DNA of 64,000 nt, from NCBI GenBank assembly GCA_963971575.1, contig OZ020611.1:26023279-26087278 (forward strand). Direction: 5' to 3'. Shown here piece after piece: positions 35,501 to 40,773 of this stretch. Position 1 is the first letter of the stretch; every line of letters begins with the position of its first letter. The notes under the pieces are model-generated. The model worked only from the letters and a program-made list of their open reading frames with translations. It was not told the origin of the DNA and made no database searches. Source of the DNA: Liopterus haemorrhoidalis. Taxonomy: Eukaryota; Arthropoda; Insecta; Coleoptera; Dytiscidae. A program made the translations under genes and the position numbers.

Positions 35501-37624
35501 AATTGGAGAATTAGACTTATTTTATATGAATTTCGCATTGTTCAAAAAGACTTTGTATACTATGTGAAACCTTTTCATAATACATCATACTACTGCACTG
35601 AATATGTAATGTAATATTAATGTAGTAAAACTTGTATGGGACTACGGGCACAGTTGGGACCGTTGGTCTGGAGTGTCCTTTATTTCAATAAATAAATAAT
35701 TTTAACTGAAACTGAAACATTCGAAATAAAAAAATTAAACGAAATAAATTGTATTTTTATTATTTTCTTGGCAATATTGTTTCATAATTAGATTACCTTA
35801 TTTTCTGGTAACGGATTTTTATTTGTAGAAACCTTAATGTCTCTAAATATATTTAACAAGTCTTCAAGACCTTGTTTTATTCTTTTTAATATTTTTTGTA
35901 ACCCAGGTGCTCGAAAAAGATGTTTTATATTTAACATAAAAGATGTTGTATGTCAAACATACAACCATAAATTATGAATTAAAAAAAAAAACAATTGAAA
36001 TACAAGGGTGTATGTTTTAACAACTATGGTTTTCTGCTTTTTTCTCCGACACCGGTATTGCTATCTTATGGAAATTTTTGGGACAAGTCGGTTACGTGAC
36101 ATACAACTCTATAGTATTGAAAAGTGCATTTGACAAAAAATGTCACATACAACCTTATTATTTTTAGCCGACGATATATCGAACAAAATACTTTGGACAA
36201 TATCAATTTTGATGAAATAATTGATAATTTGGTAGAATTAAAAGGGAGAAAAAATTATTTTTGAATTGTAGTTTTTCCCTATTGATTCTATTGGCAGGTA
36301 AAAATGTCTAGGGCCTCAAAATAGGTTAATCCGGCCCTGATTTTAATCATAGTTTTTTTTGTCGCTAAATTGATCCAAATCAATCAGTATATTTCTTGTG
36401 AATATTTATTTAATATTTTTCCTCTCATCCACTTATTAGAATCTATTTTAATTTTTACGAAATTTTTTTGTTTTAGGTGCTGAAAGAGAACCAACGAAAT
36501 TTGAATCAAAAACTGGCAAAAAAGTGGTTTGCTACTACCCCAACTGGGCACCTTATCAAAAAGGCGAAGGACACTTCGAACCAAAACTAATTCCAGACCT
36601 ATGTACTCACTACATTTATGCTTACGCCAAAATTAACAGCTTCTACGACATCCTTCCTGGCGATTTAACCCAAGATGTTTCAGCAGGAGGTTACGACCAA
36701 TTCAAAACTTTAAAATCAAGAATACCAAACATCAGTACCATGGTTAGTATTGGAGGAATGATTGACAAAAGAATATGGTTCGAAATGTTCAACAAACCTG
36801 AACTTAGAGAAAAGTTTATAAAGAATGTAATATATTTCTTAAGGGCTAATGTTTTTGACGGTATAGATTTAGATCTTCAGTTTATCCATAGGTCGGAAAA
36901 GTTTGGTAATTTATATGACCCGCATAATTATGCTCTTTTGATACAAGAGATGAGACAGGCTTTTGATAAAGAAAGCGTGGACTCAAACCATGATAGACTG
37001 CTTCTTAGCATTGTCGTGCCATCTTACGGTACTTATAAGTACGATTTAAAAAACATAAATGATTATGTTGATTGGATTTCTGTTGTTGGATATAATTATG
37101 GTGCTCCTTACGAAACTTACCATGTAAGTCCATTATGGGAAAATAATGATTGGAACGTTAACGCTTCCATTTATAACCATCTTCAAGAAGGAGCTGCTCC
37201 AAATAAAATATTGATGGGATTACCTCTGTATGCTAATTCTTACACCCTCCTGAAAGAAGATGAGAATGGACTGCGCTACCGAGCTACTGGAAAAGGTGAA
37301 CCAGGCCCCTATTTGAATATGGCTGGAGTACTTTCCATGAAGGAGGTTTGTCAGAATGTCAAAGATGGTTGGACTGTGGAAAGACCTGAAGTAGAAGTTT
37401 TGGGCAAGAAGATACCAATGGGTTTTATTGCTTATAAGGGTAATCAATGGATGAGTTATGATGATGAAATTTCTATCAAATTGAAAGCGGATTATATTAA
37501 AGATCAACATTTGGCAGGTGTTATGTTTTGGGCGTTGAATTTGGATGATTTTGATGGAAAATGTAATGGAAAATCATATCCATTGGTCAAGACTATGGTG
37601 GAAGCATTGTCCACTGAAAATTAG
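8524..37624 (+). CDS. GH18 chitinase-like protein, catalytically defective (three exons)
   Basis: Coding exons 8524-8532, 12772-12829 and 36477-37624 join in frame to 404 aa. Donors are AAA|GTAAGT and ACAG|GTATGT; acceptors are TTTTGCAG and TTGTTTTAG. Residues 1-22 form a secretion signal (hydrophobic core ILLLTAIFCVSL). Residues about 37-400 are one GH18 TIM barrel: KVVCYYPNW (β1), SIGG at 113-116, FDGIDLDLQF at 149-158, GYNYG, GLPLY, FWALNLDDF near 374. Cys41, 65, 314 and 385 match the family disulfides. The family motif DxxDxDxE keeps Asp150, 153 and 155, but the acid/base Glu is Gln157 and the preceding Trp is Leu. The SIGG Trp and the binding Arg after GLPLY are also replaced. There is no chitin-binding module. 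Inferred: a secreted chitin- or oligosaccharide-binding lectin, like IDGF/chi-lectins in its E-to-Q change but gut-chitinase-like in overall form. Introns are 4.2 kb and 23.6 kb. Confidence 0.9.
8539..8811. other. start of intron 1 with a partial CAGTGGCG hAT end
   Basis: CAGTGGCGCATACAG at about 8598 resembles the start of the hAT MITE at 1574, but no opposite end is evident. The rest is AT-rich. Confidence 0.4.
8812..10413 (+). repeat. tandem duplication, unit 1
   Basis: Starts CCAAGGACTCCCGTAGCGTA and ends ...CAGTATTTTACAGAC, then the same start follows at 10414. It contains a mariner-transposase scrap (minus strand, about 9690-9760, encoding NWFAEFRRGRTSVSDE), a GACAGACAGACCGACAGAC run and a block built on ATCTAGATACAGATACAGAT. 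Compared with unit 2 it has an 806-bp insertion (8876-9681) and lacks about 240 bp after 10050. Confidence 0.75.
8876..9681. mobile_element. 806-bp TIR element inserted in tandem unit 1
   Basis: Left end TAGACCATATTAGT, right end ACTAATATGGTCTA; further in, GTGCTGCCATC and its relative GGCAGCAC continue the inverted repeat. Unit 2 reads straight through at 10474/10475 (GTCAATTGCTTTGG), so it is an empty site. The ends begin and finish with TA, fitting a TA-target element, although the empty site lacks the TA. AT-rich, non-coding, with ATATAT runs near 9010. Confidence 0.7.
10414..11985 (+). repeat. tandem duplication, unit 2
   Basis: Second copy of the 8812-10413 unit, with the longer version of its middle (10850-11050) and a 540-bp MITE inserted at 11208-11747. 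The mariner scrap is at about 10487-10560 on the minus strand. The block at 11748-11980 matches 10181-10410 almost base for base; its short open frames (IQIQN...YLDTD) are shared by both copies but match no family I know. Confidence 0.75.
11208..11747. mobile_element. 540-bp MITE with TTA target duplication (PIF/Harbinger-like)
   Basis: Ends AGAGTGTTCTACATTATAC and GTATAATGTAGAACACGCT form an 18-of-19 inverted repeat, flanked by TTA at 11205-11207 and 11748-11750. Unit 1 has the undisturbed site CCCTTATATATG at 10178. A TTA target and short TIRs fit PIF/Harbinger non-autonomous elements; the family call is inference. The frame at 11526-11720 is not recognisable. Confidence 0.75.
12108..12143. 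other. perfect 17-bp hairpin with 2-nt loop
   Basis: CGTATCTATAAGACTAA, then TG, then the exact complement. The arms continue imperfectly outward (AGCTG...AAGCT). No target duplication is obvious and nothing coding surrounds it. It could be a tiny palindromic insertion or a hairpin-forming relic. Confidence 0.7.
12288..12688 (-). mobile_element. TIR MITE (TACTCTATCTCAGAAAG family), copy 3, inverted
   Basis: TACTCTATCTCAGAAAGCCT at the left and CCTTTCAGAGATAGAGTA at the right, with TA on both sides (12286-12287 and 12689-12690). The interior is the reverse of copy 1. It sits in intron 1 about 85 bp before exon 2. Confidence 0.8.
12772..12829 (+). CDS. coding exon 2 of the chitinase-like gene (signal-peptide exon)
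   Basis: Preceded by ATTTATATTTTGCAG and followed by GTATGT. The 58 nt encode DMRWCNILLLTAIFCVSLT plus the first base of a Gly codon that is completed by GT at 36477-36478. This is the hydrophobic core of the signal peptide; cleavage is expected just after LTG or LTGA. Phase match and strong splice sites make the link to exon 3 convincing despite the 23.6-kb gap. Confidence 0.85.
12830..13594. other. start of intron 2, no identified feature
   Basis: AT-rich intronic sequence after exon 2. I could not place it in any repeat family seen in the window. Confidence 0.4.
13595..15220. mobile_element. foldback element, apparent dimer of two palindromic units
   Basis: Outer ends CAGGGTGTTTGTTTGAAACG and CGTTTCAAACAAACACCCTG are perfect inverses, bordered by TA. 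The terminal sequence occurs four times in alternating orientation: + at 13595-13930, - at 14080-14413, + at 14414-14718, - at 14880-15220. The element therefore looks like two inverted pairs back to back. Marker blocks are CTTCCGGTTTCACCG, TTTCAAAATGGCGACCAT and AAGTTGAACGTAGCAAGCTT. The frames reading QGVCLKRGTPKISFICK at both ends are only the TIR in translation. No transposase. Confidence 0.85.
15221..15549. other. intronic spacer with no identified feature
   Basis: Purine/A-rich sequence between the foldback element and the duplicated block. Short minus-strand frames here are chance. Confidence 0.4.
15550..15914 (+). repeat. tandem duplication of about 187 bp, two copies
   Basis: GCAATAGCAGCAATCAGCAA, CATCTGCAATACATACAA and AAATGGGGCAATGCATATAA appear at about 15591-15690 and again at about 15780-15870. 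The motif GGGGCAATGCATA inside it is related to the minisatellite that follows, which may have grown from it. Confidence 0.85.
15897..16316 (+). repeat. 20-bp minisatellite, about 20 units
   Basis: Core unit AATGCATACAAGGCGGGGGC, phase-locked from 15961 to 16220 with few substitutions, flanked on both sides by the variant AATACACACAAAATTGGGGG. Each unit has a GGCGGGGGC block and the palindrome ATGCAT. Because 20 is not a multiple of 3 and no unit contains a stop, all three frames on one strand cycle through the same 60-bp peptide period; the 333-codon minus-strand frame at 15428-16429 comes from this. I do not regard it as a gene. Confidence 0.95.
16317..16850. other. intronic spacer with small hairpins
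   Basis: GAAACCTAAAACCGTAAGTA is present twice (16440 and 16498). Two clear hairpins follow: TGCCACTCAGGTGGCA near 16640 and GCGTTAAGAGACGATCTTAA with CGC completing the stem near 16713. No coding signal. Confidence 0.5.
16851..17106 (+). repeat. 32-bp minisatellite, eight units
   Basis: Units begin ATAACCAAATTCTGGACCTT and end CACTGTTGGGGG, starting at 16851, 16883, 16915, 16947, 16979, 17011, 17043 and 17075. One- or two-base differences mark the copies, and a decayed ninth follows. The units abut with no unique spacers, so this is not a CRISPR. Confidence 0.95.
17150..17800 (+). repeat. tandem repeat of about 170 bp, four diverged copies
   Basis: TTCTTCTTAAGGCCTCTT, then TGCATATCGAGTAGAATCAA, AAGCAGATTTTTATAAATCT and ACCAAAATTATATGC recur in this order four times, with lengths between about 150 and 175 bp. 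Confidence 0.85.
17847..18282 (+). repeat. four diverged units around TTTCTAGACCTCCGGxACT
   Basis: Units at 17847-17900, 17963-18040, 18105-18162 and 18205-18282 share GAATAGGGCA, TAGGTTCTCAATTTCTAGAC, CTCCGGCACTATAAAGTCAC and ACGTGACG. The last part can pair: GTCACATGGGTAACGTGAC in one unit, GTCACATGGTTTACATGAC in another. Further single copies lie at 19964-20055 and 25821-25910. AT-rich filler separates them. Confidence 0.7.
18290..19074. other. intronic stretch with a GC-richer island
   Basis: From about 18590 to 19010 the base composition rises and short inverted repeats appear (CCAACCAATTTGGTTAGG, CTCCCCTTGGGGGTCCC). No frame is convincing. A (AAAT)n-like run lies near 18465. Confidence 0.4.
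19075..19509 (-). pseudogene. unidentified 144-codon open frame, protein-like
   Basis: An uninterrupted minus-strand frame runs from just after a stop at 19510-19512 to TAA at 19075-19077. The first ATG is only at 19299, so without a spliced 5' part it would lack a normal start. The residues look like folded protein rather than repeat translation: IPGDSSLTLVDLYKFYQNFA, then FFVFGSQGHGSTGVLSRSYW, LDLGYP, SWETFGLSLRQDGLYEFSKG, DPVFLGYRGGFLKILEACGG. The stretch is less AT-rich than its neighbours. A donor-like GTAGGT follows the codon for GNSS near 19099. I do not recognise the family. It could be an exon of an antisense gene, a captured gene, or an old element's ORF. Confidence 0.5.
19510..19963. 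other. intronic stretch with no identified feature
   Basis: AT-rich; overlapping short frames on both strands show no motif. Confidence 0.4.
19964..20055 (+). repeat. single diverged TTCTAGACCTCCGG unit
   Basis: GCCTAAGTGGCGTATTG, TTCTAGACCTCCGGTACTAT and TCACGTGAAATTGACATTTT align with the units at 17847-18282. Confidence 0.6.
20095..20885 (-). repeat. three dispersed repeats with a tRNA T-arm-like hairpin
   Basis: Units at 20095-20200, 20467-20575 and 20776-20885. On the minus strand each has a 4-5 bp stem with a 7-nt loop resembling a tRNA T arm or B box: CGGGTTCAAAACCCG, TCGGGTCCAAATCCCGA and CGGGTTCAATTCCCG. The flanks GGGACTCGGGT and TACTGTG with a CAGCT/GACTC end are shared. In the middle unit a possible anticodon-arm-like hairpin (GCTCC, 7-nt loop, GGGGC) lies upstream. 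I find no matching acceptor stem or good A box, so these are not called tRNA genes. Confidence 0.55.
20215..22000. repeat. AT-rich degenerate repeat built on GAAAACxTATTTTTG
   Basis: The words GAAAACTATTTTTGA, GAGAACCTATTTTTG and GAAAATAAATTTTTG recur many times with loose spacing. Between 21040 and 21190 the order is tighter (ACCGATTTTTGAGAAC alternating with CTATTTTTGTTC, about 34 bp). The T-arm-like repeats are embedded in it. TTGTTTGTTGGCTTTAGCAA near 21897 resembles a SINE tail. Confidence 0.7.
22000..22480. other. intronic stretch with no identified feature
   Basis: No repeat family or gene recognised. Confidence 0.4.
22480..23420. other. GC-richer intronic islands with local hairpins
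   Basis: Two blocks, about 22480-22920 and 23080-23420, stand out from the AT-rich surroundings. The second contains CTACCCATCCGTTGGGTAG and GTGACATCTTCGGTCAC, both neat stem-loops. Several short frames overlap on both strands in the first block, but none has a motif, a start context or splice support. Confidence 0.4.
23421..24200. other. intronic stretch with no identified feature
   Basis: No gene or known repeat. It leads into the hairpin array. Confidence 0.4.
24204..24637 (+). ncRNA. array of four homologous stem-loops with compensatory stem changes
   Basis: Units: 24204-24274, 24311-24382, 24469-24539 and 24561-24637. Each has an outer stem, an inner stem, and a loop around TAAGGGGTAGCACTAGCT. 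GCGTGTG follows the first three. Outer stems differ in sequence yet still pair: GTAC/GTAC with GGGGGT/ACCCCC; TTACCA/TGGTAA with GGAC/GTCC; TTACT/AGTAA with CGGAGT/ACTCCG; TTGGGGT/ACCCCAA. Inner stems also change together: GGGGC/GCCCC, GTGCCC/GGGCAC, GCCCT/AGGGC, GTTTT/AAGAC with one wobble. Conserved loop plus covarying stems suggests selection for structure, at RNA or DNA level. It lies in the sense direction of intron 2. It matches no RNA family that I recognise. Confidence 0.55.
24650..25640. other. AT-rich intronic stretch
   Basis: Loose repetition of TCTAAAAATTGACT-like words between 24720 and 25110, a short (GT)n near 25008, otherwise nothing recognised. Confidence 0.45.
25645..25770 (+). 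repeat. short tandem repeat around CCTGGTTGGTTCCTTAT
   Basis: About four imperfect units of roughly 20 bp (TCCTGGTTGGTTCCTTATCC, TCCTAATTGGTTCCTTAT, TCCAGTTGGTCCTTAT). Confidence 0.7.
25821..25910 (+). repeat. single diverged TTTCTAGACC unit
   Basis: CGCCTAGTAGCGGCGTATAA, GGGGCAGAG, AGTTCTCAGTTTCTAGACCA and TCGGCATTAGAT align with the 17.8-18.3 kb units, about 7.5 kb away. Confidence 0.55.
25938..26115. mobile_element. TIR MITE (GCGGAACTAGATT family), copy 2
   Basis: GGTTTAAGCGGAACTAGATT at the left, AGTTCCGCTTAAACGTTTTG at the right. The interior matches the copy at 42069-42254 (TTTTGTTTA, CAAAAGCCC, ATGACAACTTA). Confidence 0.7.
26128..26892 (+). mobile_element. (GACA)n-bearing TIR element, internally deleted copy
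   Basis: Begins ATTGATGTGAGGTGTGAATT, TCACACATTTCAGTGTTTCG, and ends GGTTATACCTACATAACCCT, so the outer sequences are inverted (CAGGGTTT...AGGTAT versus ATACCTA...ACCCT). Carries GCCAAATTTCAACTCTCTAG and a short ACGGACAGACAAACGAC tract. Same family as 29516-30540, 51713-52860 and 63399-64000. Confidence 0.7.
27050..27306. mobile_element. MITE with about 65-bp inverted repeats (GGCCCGGTC ends)
   Basis: AGGCCCGGTCTTTCCACCTT at the left and AAGGTGGAGAGACCGGGCCT at the right continue inward as imperfect inverses through ACCTCTAG and GACAG. TAA precedes the left end and TCAA follows the right, so a 3-bp TWA-type target is possible but not clean. Confidence 0.65.
27540..27745. mobile_element. ATCTGTCTCA MITE, short copy
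   Basis: ATTATCTGTCTCATTTTGTA at the left; TACAAATTGAGACAGATTAT at the right. Ends are near-perfect inverses of about 25 bp. The frame at 27382-27642 overlaps by chance. Confidence 0.7.
27912..28257. mobile_element. ATCTGTCTCA MITE, longer copy
   Basis: ATTATCTGTCTCATTTTTTA and TACAAAATGAGACAGATTAT form the ends. Inside are repeated GACATGTCAGT words and TTTACACCACAA, shared with the copies at 27540 and 6643. Confidence 0.75.
28258..29515. other. AT-rich intronic stretch, no identified feature
   Basis: Long AT-rich interval. The frame at 28330-28551 is Lys/Asn/Leu-rich with no motif and is probably chance. I saw no repeats shared with the rest of the window. Confidence 0.4.
29516..30540 (-). 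mobile_element. (GACA)n-bearing TIR element, inverted copy
   Basis: TTTTTAGGGTTTTGTAGGTA at 29526 and AAATTTGTGTAAATTCACAC near 30500 are its ends. The tract at 29576-29610 is a short (CTGT)n. The interior matches 51713-52860 reversed: GCATGCTGATACAACTC, CCCACAGCCTGTAGCCCAG, GGTAGAACTTATAACAACCA. Confidence 0.7.
30735..31635 (+). pseudogene. hAT transposase relic (ZMYM1-like), 5' and middle part
   Basis: The segment TRWSCRADAVRSGFNQIK near 30735 is the conserved TRW block of zinc-finger MYM-type/TTF hAT proteins. It is followed by LEFILLTVIWYKILSRIN and by the dimerisation region: FPNIEILVRIYFLTLPVSKA, then, after a frameshift near 31545, ERSFSVLKRVKNYL and KLTSLAVLY. Several frameshifts separate these blocks. 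Transposase of this class cuts and pastes its own DNA; this copy cannot be functional. Confidence 0.75.
32274..33131 (+). pseudogene. LINE ORF2, apurinic endonuclease domain
   Basis: Starts MSNNVNFYYQNVRGL. Endonuclease/phosphatase motifs in order: NVRGL, LTETWL (catalytic Glu), VYIPPNS, LLGDFNIP, SRTLDLVLAN and a YHPALFI segment where SDH is usual. The frame runs into the inserted hAT MITE at 33132, which adds foreign codons and a stop. Confidence 0.85.
33132..33559. mobile_element. hAT MITE inserted in the LINE ORF2 (8-bp target duplication TTCTAGAC)
   Basis: CAGTGGTTCTTAACCTTTTT at the left; GGTTAAGAATTGCTG at the right, preceded by GACCCAAATTTGGGTCGCGA. TTCTAGAC is duplicated exactly at 33124-33131 and 33560-33567. 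Element plus one duplication is 436 bp, which accounts for the frame difference between the two ORF2 halves. The element at 52944-53252 has similar ends. Confidence 0.9.
33560..34790 (+). pseudogene. LINE ORF2, reverse-transcriptase domain
   Basis: Resumes with LDLHVPKISPTK. RT blocks: SCGPDLIPPYILK, PIHKSGDKKLFSNYRPVSIL, YLDMSKAFDKVPH (motif A), SGVPQGSNLGPLLF (motif B) and YADDIKIY (motif C, two catalytic Asp kept, about 34735-34755). A one-base indel near 34790 puts the rest in another frame. Confidence 0.9.
34791..35567 (+). pseudogene. LINE ORF2, C-terminal region after frameshift
   Basis: LEHDLNMLSDWSSATGLHFN, then VQDLGITFDESLNF, SKLEYASVVWSPF and the tail FYMNFALFKKTLYTM, colinear with other LINE proteins and with the fragment at 1-457. 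Confidence 0.85.
36178..36264 (+). pseudogene. hAT transposase relic, C-terminal end
   Basis: Reads IEQNTLDNINFDEIIDNLVE then LKGRKNYF and TGA, the usual end of ZMYM1-like hAT proteins. Separated from the upstream relic by 4.5 kb of nested elements. Confidence 0.75.
36477..37624 (+). CDS. coding exon 3 of the chitinase-like gene (GH18 barrel)
   Basis: Acceptor TTTTTTTGTTTTAG at 36463-36476. The exon starts with GT, completing the Gly codon from exon 2, then AEREPTKFESKTGKKVVCYY. It carries the whole GH18 barrel in one exon and ends TAG at 37622-37624. There are no frameshifts or internal stops, in contrast to all surrounding transposon frames, which supports selection on this gene. The acid/base position reads DLDLQF instead of DLDWEY. 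Confidence 0.92.
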
Positions 37625-37639
37625 TGAATATCCATACAA

Positions 37640-37716
37640 AATAAAAATCCAAAATATTTTGACAACGATAATACCACAAATGATTTGTAGTATTTTATCA
37701 TTATTATGATAATAAA
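37640..37716 (+). promoter_or_regulatory. candidate polyadenylation signals of the chitinase-like gene
   Basis: AATAAA at 37640-37645 (15 bp after the stop) and again at 37711-37716. The second gives a more usual 3' UTR. Which is used cannot be told here. Confidence 0.5.
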
Positions 37717-37876
37717 TTTTTACCATTTGTATTTTGCTTTTATTTTTTTAACATTTTTCAAACAACATCTTTTAGCACATTTGAGGTAAAAACGAATTAA
37801 AAATATCATAATTTTTCCTAAAATTTTGCTCGGTAATTTGCCGAGAAAATGTTTAGTTTGATAACCCAATCAAAAA

Positions 37877-38839
37877 TATAGAGGGTGTTTTAGAAATTGT
37901 TCAAGAATTGCTAACTTCTTTATTATGAGAAATGCAAAGGATCTTTAAATACTTTTTTTTTAATAGGACCGCTATATTTTTTTAGTTTATCGCATAGAAT
38001 AGTATATTCTGTAACAAGGTTGGAATGAGAAAATTTGATGCGAGTGGAACATTCCGAGCGCGAGTATGAGGAACCACGAGCATCGTTTTTTCTCATCCCA
38101 ACCGAGTCACAGATCCTACTTTCTCCACGACCACCAGAAAAAAAAAGAAGATATATAACAAAAAATTATTTTACAAACTTTTTATTTTAACAAATAATTT
38201 ACATTACATTACAAATTAATTAATTATTTAAACTTATTTTTTTACCTATTTTTTATTTAATTTTAGTTTAATTTGCCACACATCGGCCACTACTTTATTA
38301 CTTTTTAGTAAGTTATGTTAGTTTATTTTAAAAAAAACTTCCATTTGTTTAATGTATTCATTCGCTATAGATACCGTCTGCACTACTTTTCAGCGTGGAG
38401 GAATGCATACCTTATAGTGAACAATAACATCTGACAACGAGCATGGAATAATTATTCCTTCACTAGTGAAGAAATGAAATACACAAAAAGTGCATTAAAA
38501 GATAAGTTCCAATTCTTGTGTTAGAATATTAACTTCCTGTAGTCAAAACTGATGTTGGAATTGGTATATTCTATAGCGGTCGTAGAGAAAATGTATTGCT
38601 CTTTAATAATTCATTTAATTTTTCATAATAACTTTTTTAATGCTGGGGTAGACCCATACTTAGTGCCATAACCATTTATTAAAGAAAAATATTGGCTTTT
38701 AATCCATGTTTAATTGTTTTTCAAATTTAATATTTTAATTTCAAAATGGAATACTCTATCTTTCCAAATTTAATCTCTTTCGTATCTCTTATAATAAAGA
38801 AGTTAGCAATGCTTAAATAGTTCCCAAAAACTACCTATA
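37877..38839. mobile_element. TIR element of about 960 bp (TATAGAGGGTGTTTT ends)
   Basis: TATAGAGGGTGTTTTAGAAA at the left and ACTACCTATA at the right, with an extended inverted block ATTGCTAACTTCTTTATTAT and its inverse near 38790. No transposase. Ends are imperfect, so limits are approximate. Confidence 0.6.
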
Positions 38840-38887
38840 ACAGTCGACTATTAACATATCCACGACGCGATTGCAATATATCCTAAA

Positions 38888-39358
38888 GCCTGGAACAGAA
38901 TGCACAGCACGCTAGCGGCGCGCTGTCAGCGCGCCGTCATTTGCGCCGTTGAGAACGGCGTTGAATTTTCGCCTGCACACAATGCAATAATTTTTAACGC
39001 CGTCAAAGTGACAACCTAGATCTGTGTTTATACGTGCGCTTTCTTTTATTAAAATTATAATTGACGATGAAGTCTTGTGTGTGTGATGTTATTTATGTTG
39101 TATGCAAATTATTTATACAAACAAACACTTTTTTTTACCATTCAGTAAAAACTGAGGTTAGGTGTTCTACGTCAACGTTCAACGGCGTCAAAAGTTGAAA
39201 GTTGACGAAAATTCAATATCAACGGCGTAGAACGTCGTTTAGACGTTGCTCATTCTGTGCACTTGCGTACTACAACTTGATTTTAACTTTATACTGACAG
39301 ATAGCGCCGTCCAAACGCCGTCAACGCGTCGTCGAACTCGTTGCATTCTGTTCCGCAT
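38888..39358. mobile_element. GC-rich MITE with GGAACAGAATGCA inverted ends
   Basis: GCCTGGAACAGAATGCAC at the left and GTTGCATTCTGTTCCGCATT at the right, with TAA at each border, so a 3-bp TWA-type target (PIF/Harbinger-like) fits. CpG-rich interior with GGCGCGCTGTCAGCGCGCC and repeated GGCGTxAAC words. Confidence 0.65.
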
Positions 39359-39359
39359 T

Positions 39360-40212
39360 TAAGTGACATAGATATAGTGGTGAAATAACAAAACTGACAC
39401 TGGCTAAGATAACTTGCCACTAGATAGAGTTTTATGTTGATTATTCAGATTTATCAAAAAAGCAGTATATCAAAAAATTTCCGTTAGGAGATATTCCGAG
39501 ACGTGTGAGTCGTCGATATGTGGTTTTCACATTTTTTTTGATTTTTTTTTTTTCTTTTTCGTTGTAACCGAGATTTTTATTATTTCTTTTATAAATGTTG
39601 TTCAAAAAAATCATTTACTAGGATTAACCGCGTAAAGAAGAAATTGTAAAAAAAAATTAGCGACGTAATTTATAAGGTAAATTCGTTGAACGTACGAATT
39701 ACGAAGTGGATAGTTTATCCTCACACTGGCAAAAGGTAAGTACCACTTGTACCACTGTATTATTACATGTCATATGAAAATACAATGTATAGCATTTTTA
39801 TTTACAAGTGTATTCCTTCCATTTTGATTAAACACTTTCTTATTACACTCTTGTGCTATCTACTACTTGAAAATACTATGAAGTGGAATATTTTTAATTA
39901 TTTCTAAAAACAAATCACGCAAAATGTATTTCATTTATTTACTTCTTTATTTTATTATTAATTTTTATTTTATTCTATGTGGATATTTTATAGGTTATTG
40001 TAACAGGATTACATGTTAACCGTGTTCATGAACGCTGGAAATTATATAAGAGTGAAACCCTAGCAGTAGGGAATTCTATTCCATTCTTAATAATGACGCA
40101 ATTAGTGTATAACATGTAACAGTCGTATATTATTTCCTCATGTTCGCAATTTTTACTCAGTTTATTTGGAACAGAAAAAAAAAATTCATGAGTGAAAGCT
40201 TAATTGACCATT
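39360..40212. other. AT-rich stretch, no identified feature
   Basis: No repeat family recognised and no convincing frame. Confidence 0.4.
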
Positions 40213-40773
40213 GTTAATAACAGGGATAGGGAGTCGGAGTCGGAATCAGGAGTCGGGAGTCGAGGAGTCGAAGTTTTTTGGAGGAGTCGGAGTCGGGAGT
40301 CGGAAAAAGTTATCGACTCGCGACTCTCAGATTAAATTTTTATCAAGGATGAGAACAATCCGAAAACGGAAGCAAAATACCATACTACCAGAATTTTATA
40401 AAGCACGGAAACAGGAACGACACTTTGTTCCCTGTTTATGAACGAAAATGAAATTAAAAATATTCAATACCGATTTTACACGGTTTCCTTCATGCTTTCC
40501 ACTTAAAAATTTAATTAATAATATTAGTATTAACAGATTAATGATGTAGGATATAGATTTTGTTTTATTCATATCTAATTTTTCTTTTTCTTTATACTTT
40601 GTTTAAACGGAACTAAACTGGATTTTTATTTTCTCAAGTTGTAACGAGCTTTGTGATTATTTCATGTTTCATGTTGGCAGCTTAAATCTAAATGTAAAAG
40701 AAAAAATTGACAAAAAATTGAAAAATAAAGTATATAAAACAGAAAACAAAATTTTTTATAACTAATATATTCG

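Larger units (their letters stand above)
32130..35699 (+). mobile_element. LINE (non-LTR retrotransposon), 5'-truncated, nested
   Basis: Contains the end of ORF1, a full-span but broken ORF2 (endonuclease, reverse transcriptase, C-terminal region), a 3' UTR and an AATAAATAAATAAT end. The tail of an ORF1 frame (about 32134-32281, ...QRVLENSNRNE then TAA) overlaps the ORF2 start ATGAGTAA at 32274 by 8 bp, a common LINE arrangement. ORF2 is broken by a hAT MITE and one frameshift. Related to the fragment at 1-682. Clade not assigned; CR1/jockey-group features. Confidence 0.85.
31636..36173. mobile_element. TIR element with ACATACAAC subterminal repeats, inserted into the hAT transposase
   Basis: CGTCGGCTGAAAATAATAAG at the left and CTTATTATTTTTAGCCGACG at the right are inverted repeats, flanked by ATAT at 31632-31635 and 36174-36177. 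Removing the element with one ATAT brings the hAT blocks ...TSLAVLY and IEQNTLDN into one frame. GTTGTATGTC/ACATACAAC words recur inside both ends. Without its nested LINE it would be about 0.9 kb and non-coding. Superfamily unclear. Confidence 0.7.
30560..36339 (+). mobile_element. hAT transposon of ZMYM1-like type, interrupted by other elements
   Basis: Left end CAAGGCCGGATCATGG, right end ATTAATCCGGCCCTG on the reverse, with 8-bp flanks ATTTCAAT (30552-30559) and ATTTTAAT (36340-36347), one mismatch. Coding relics of a hAT transposase lie at both ends (30735-31630 and 36178-36264). Between them a TIR element with a nested LINE was inserted. The whole nest sits in intron 2 in sense orientation, ending about 130 bp before exon 3. 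Confidence 0.8.
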
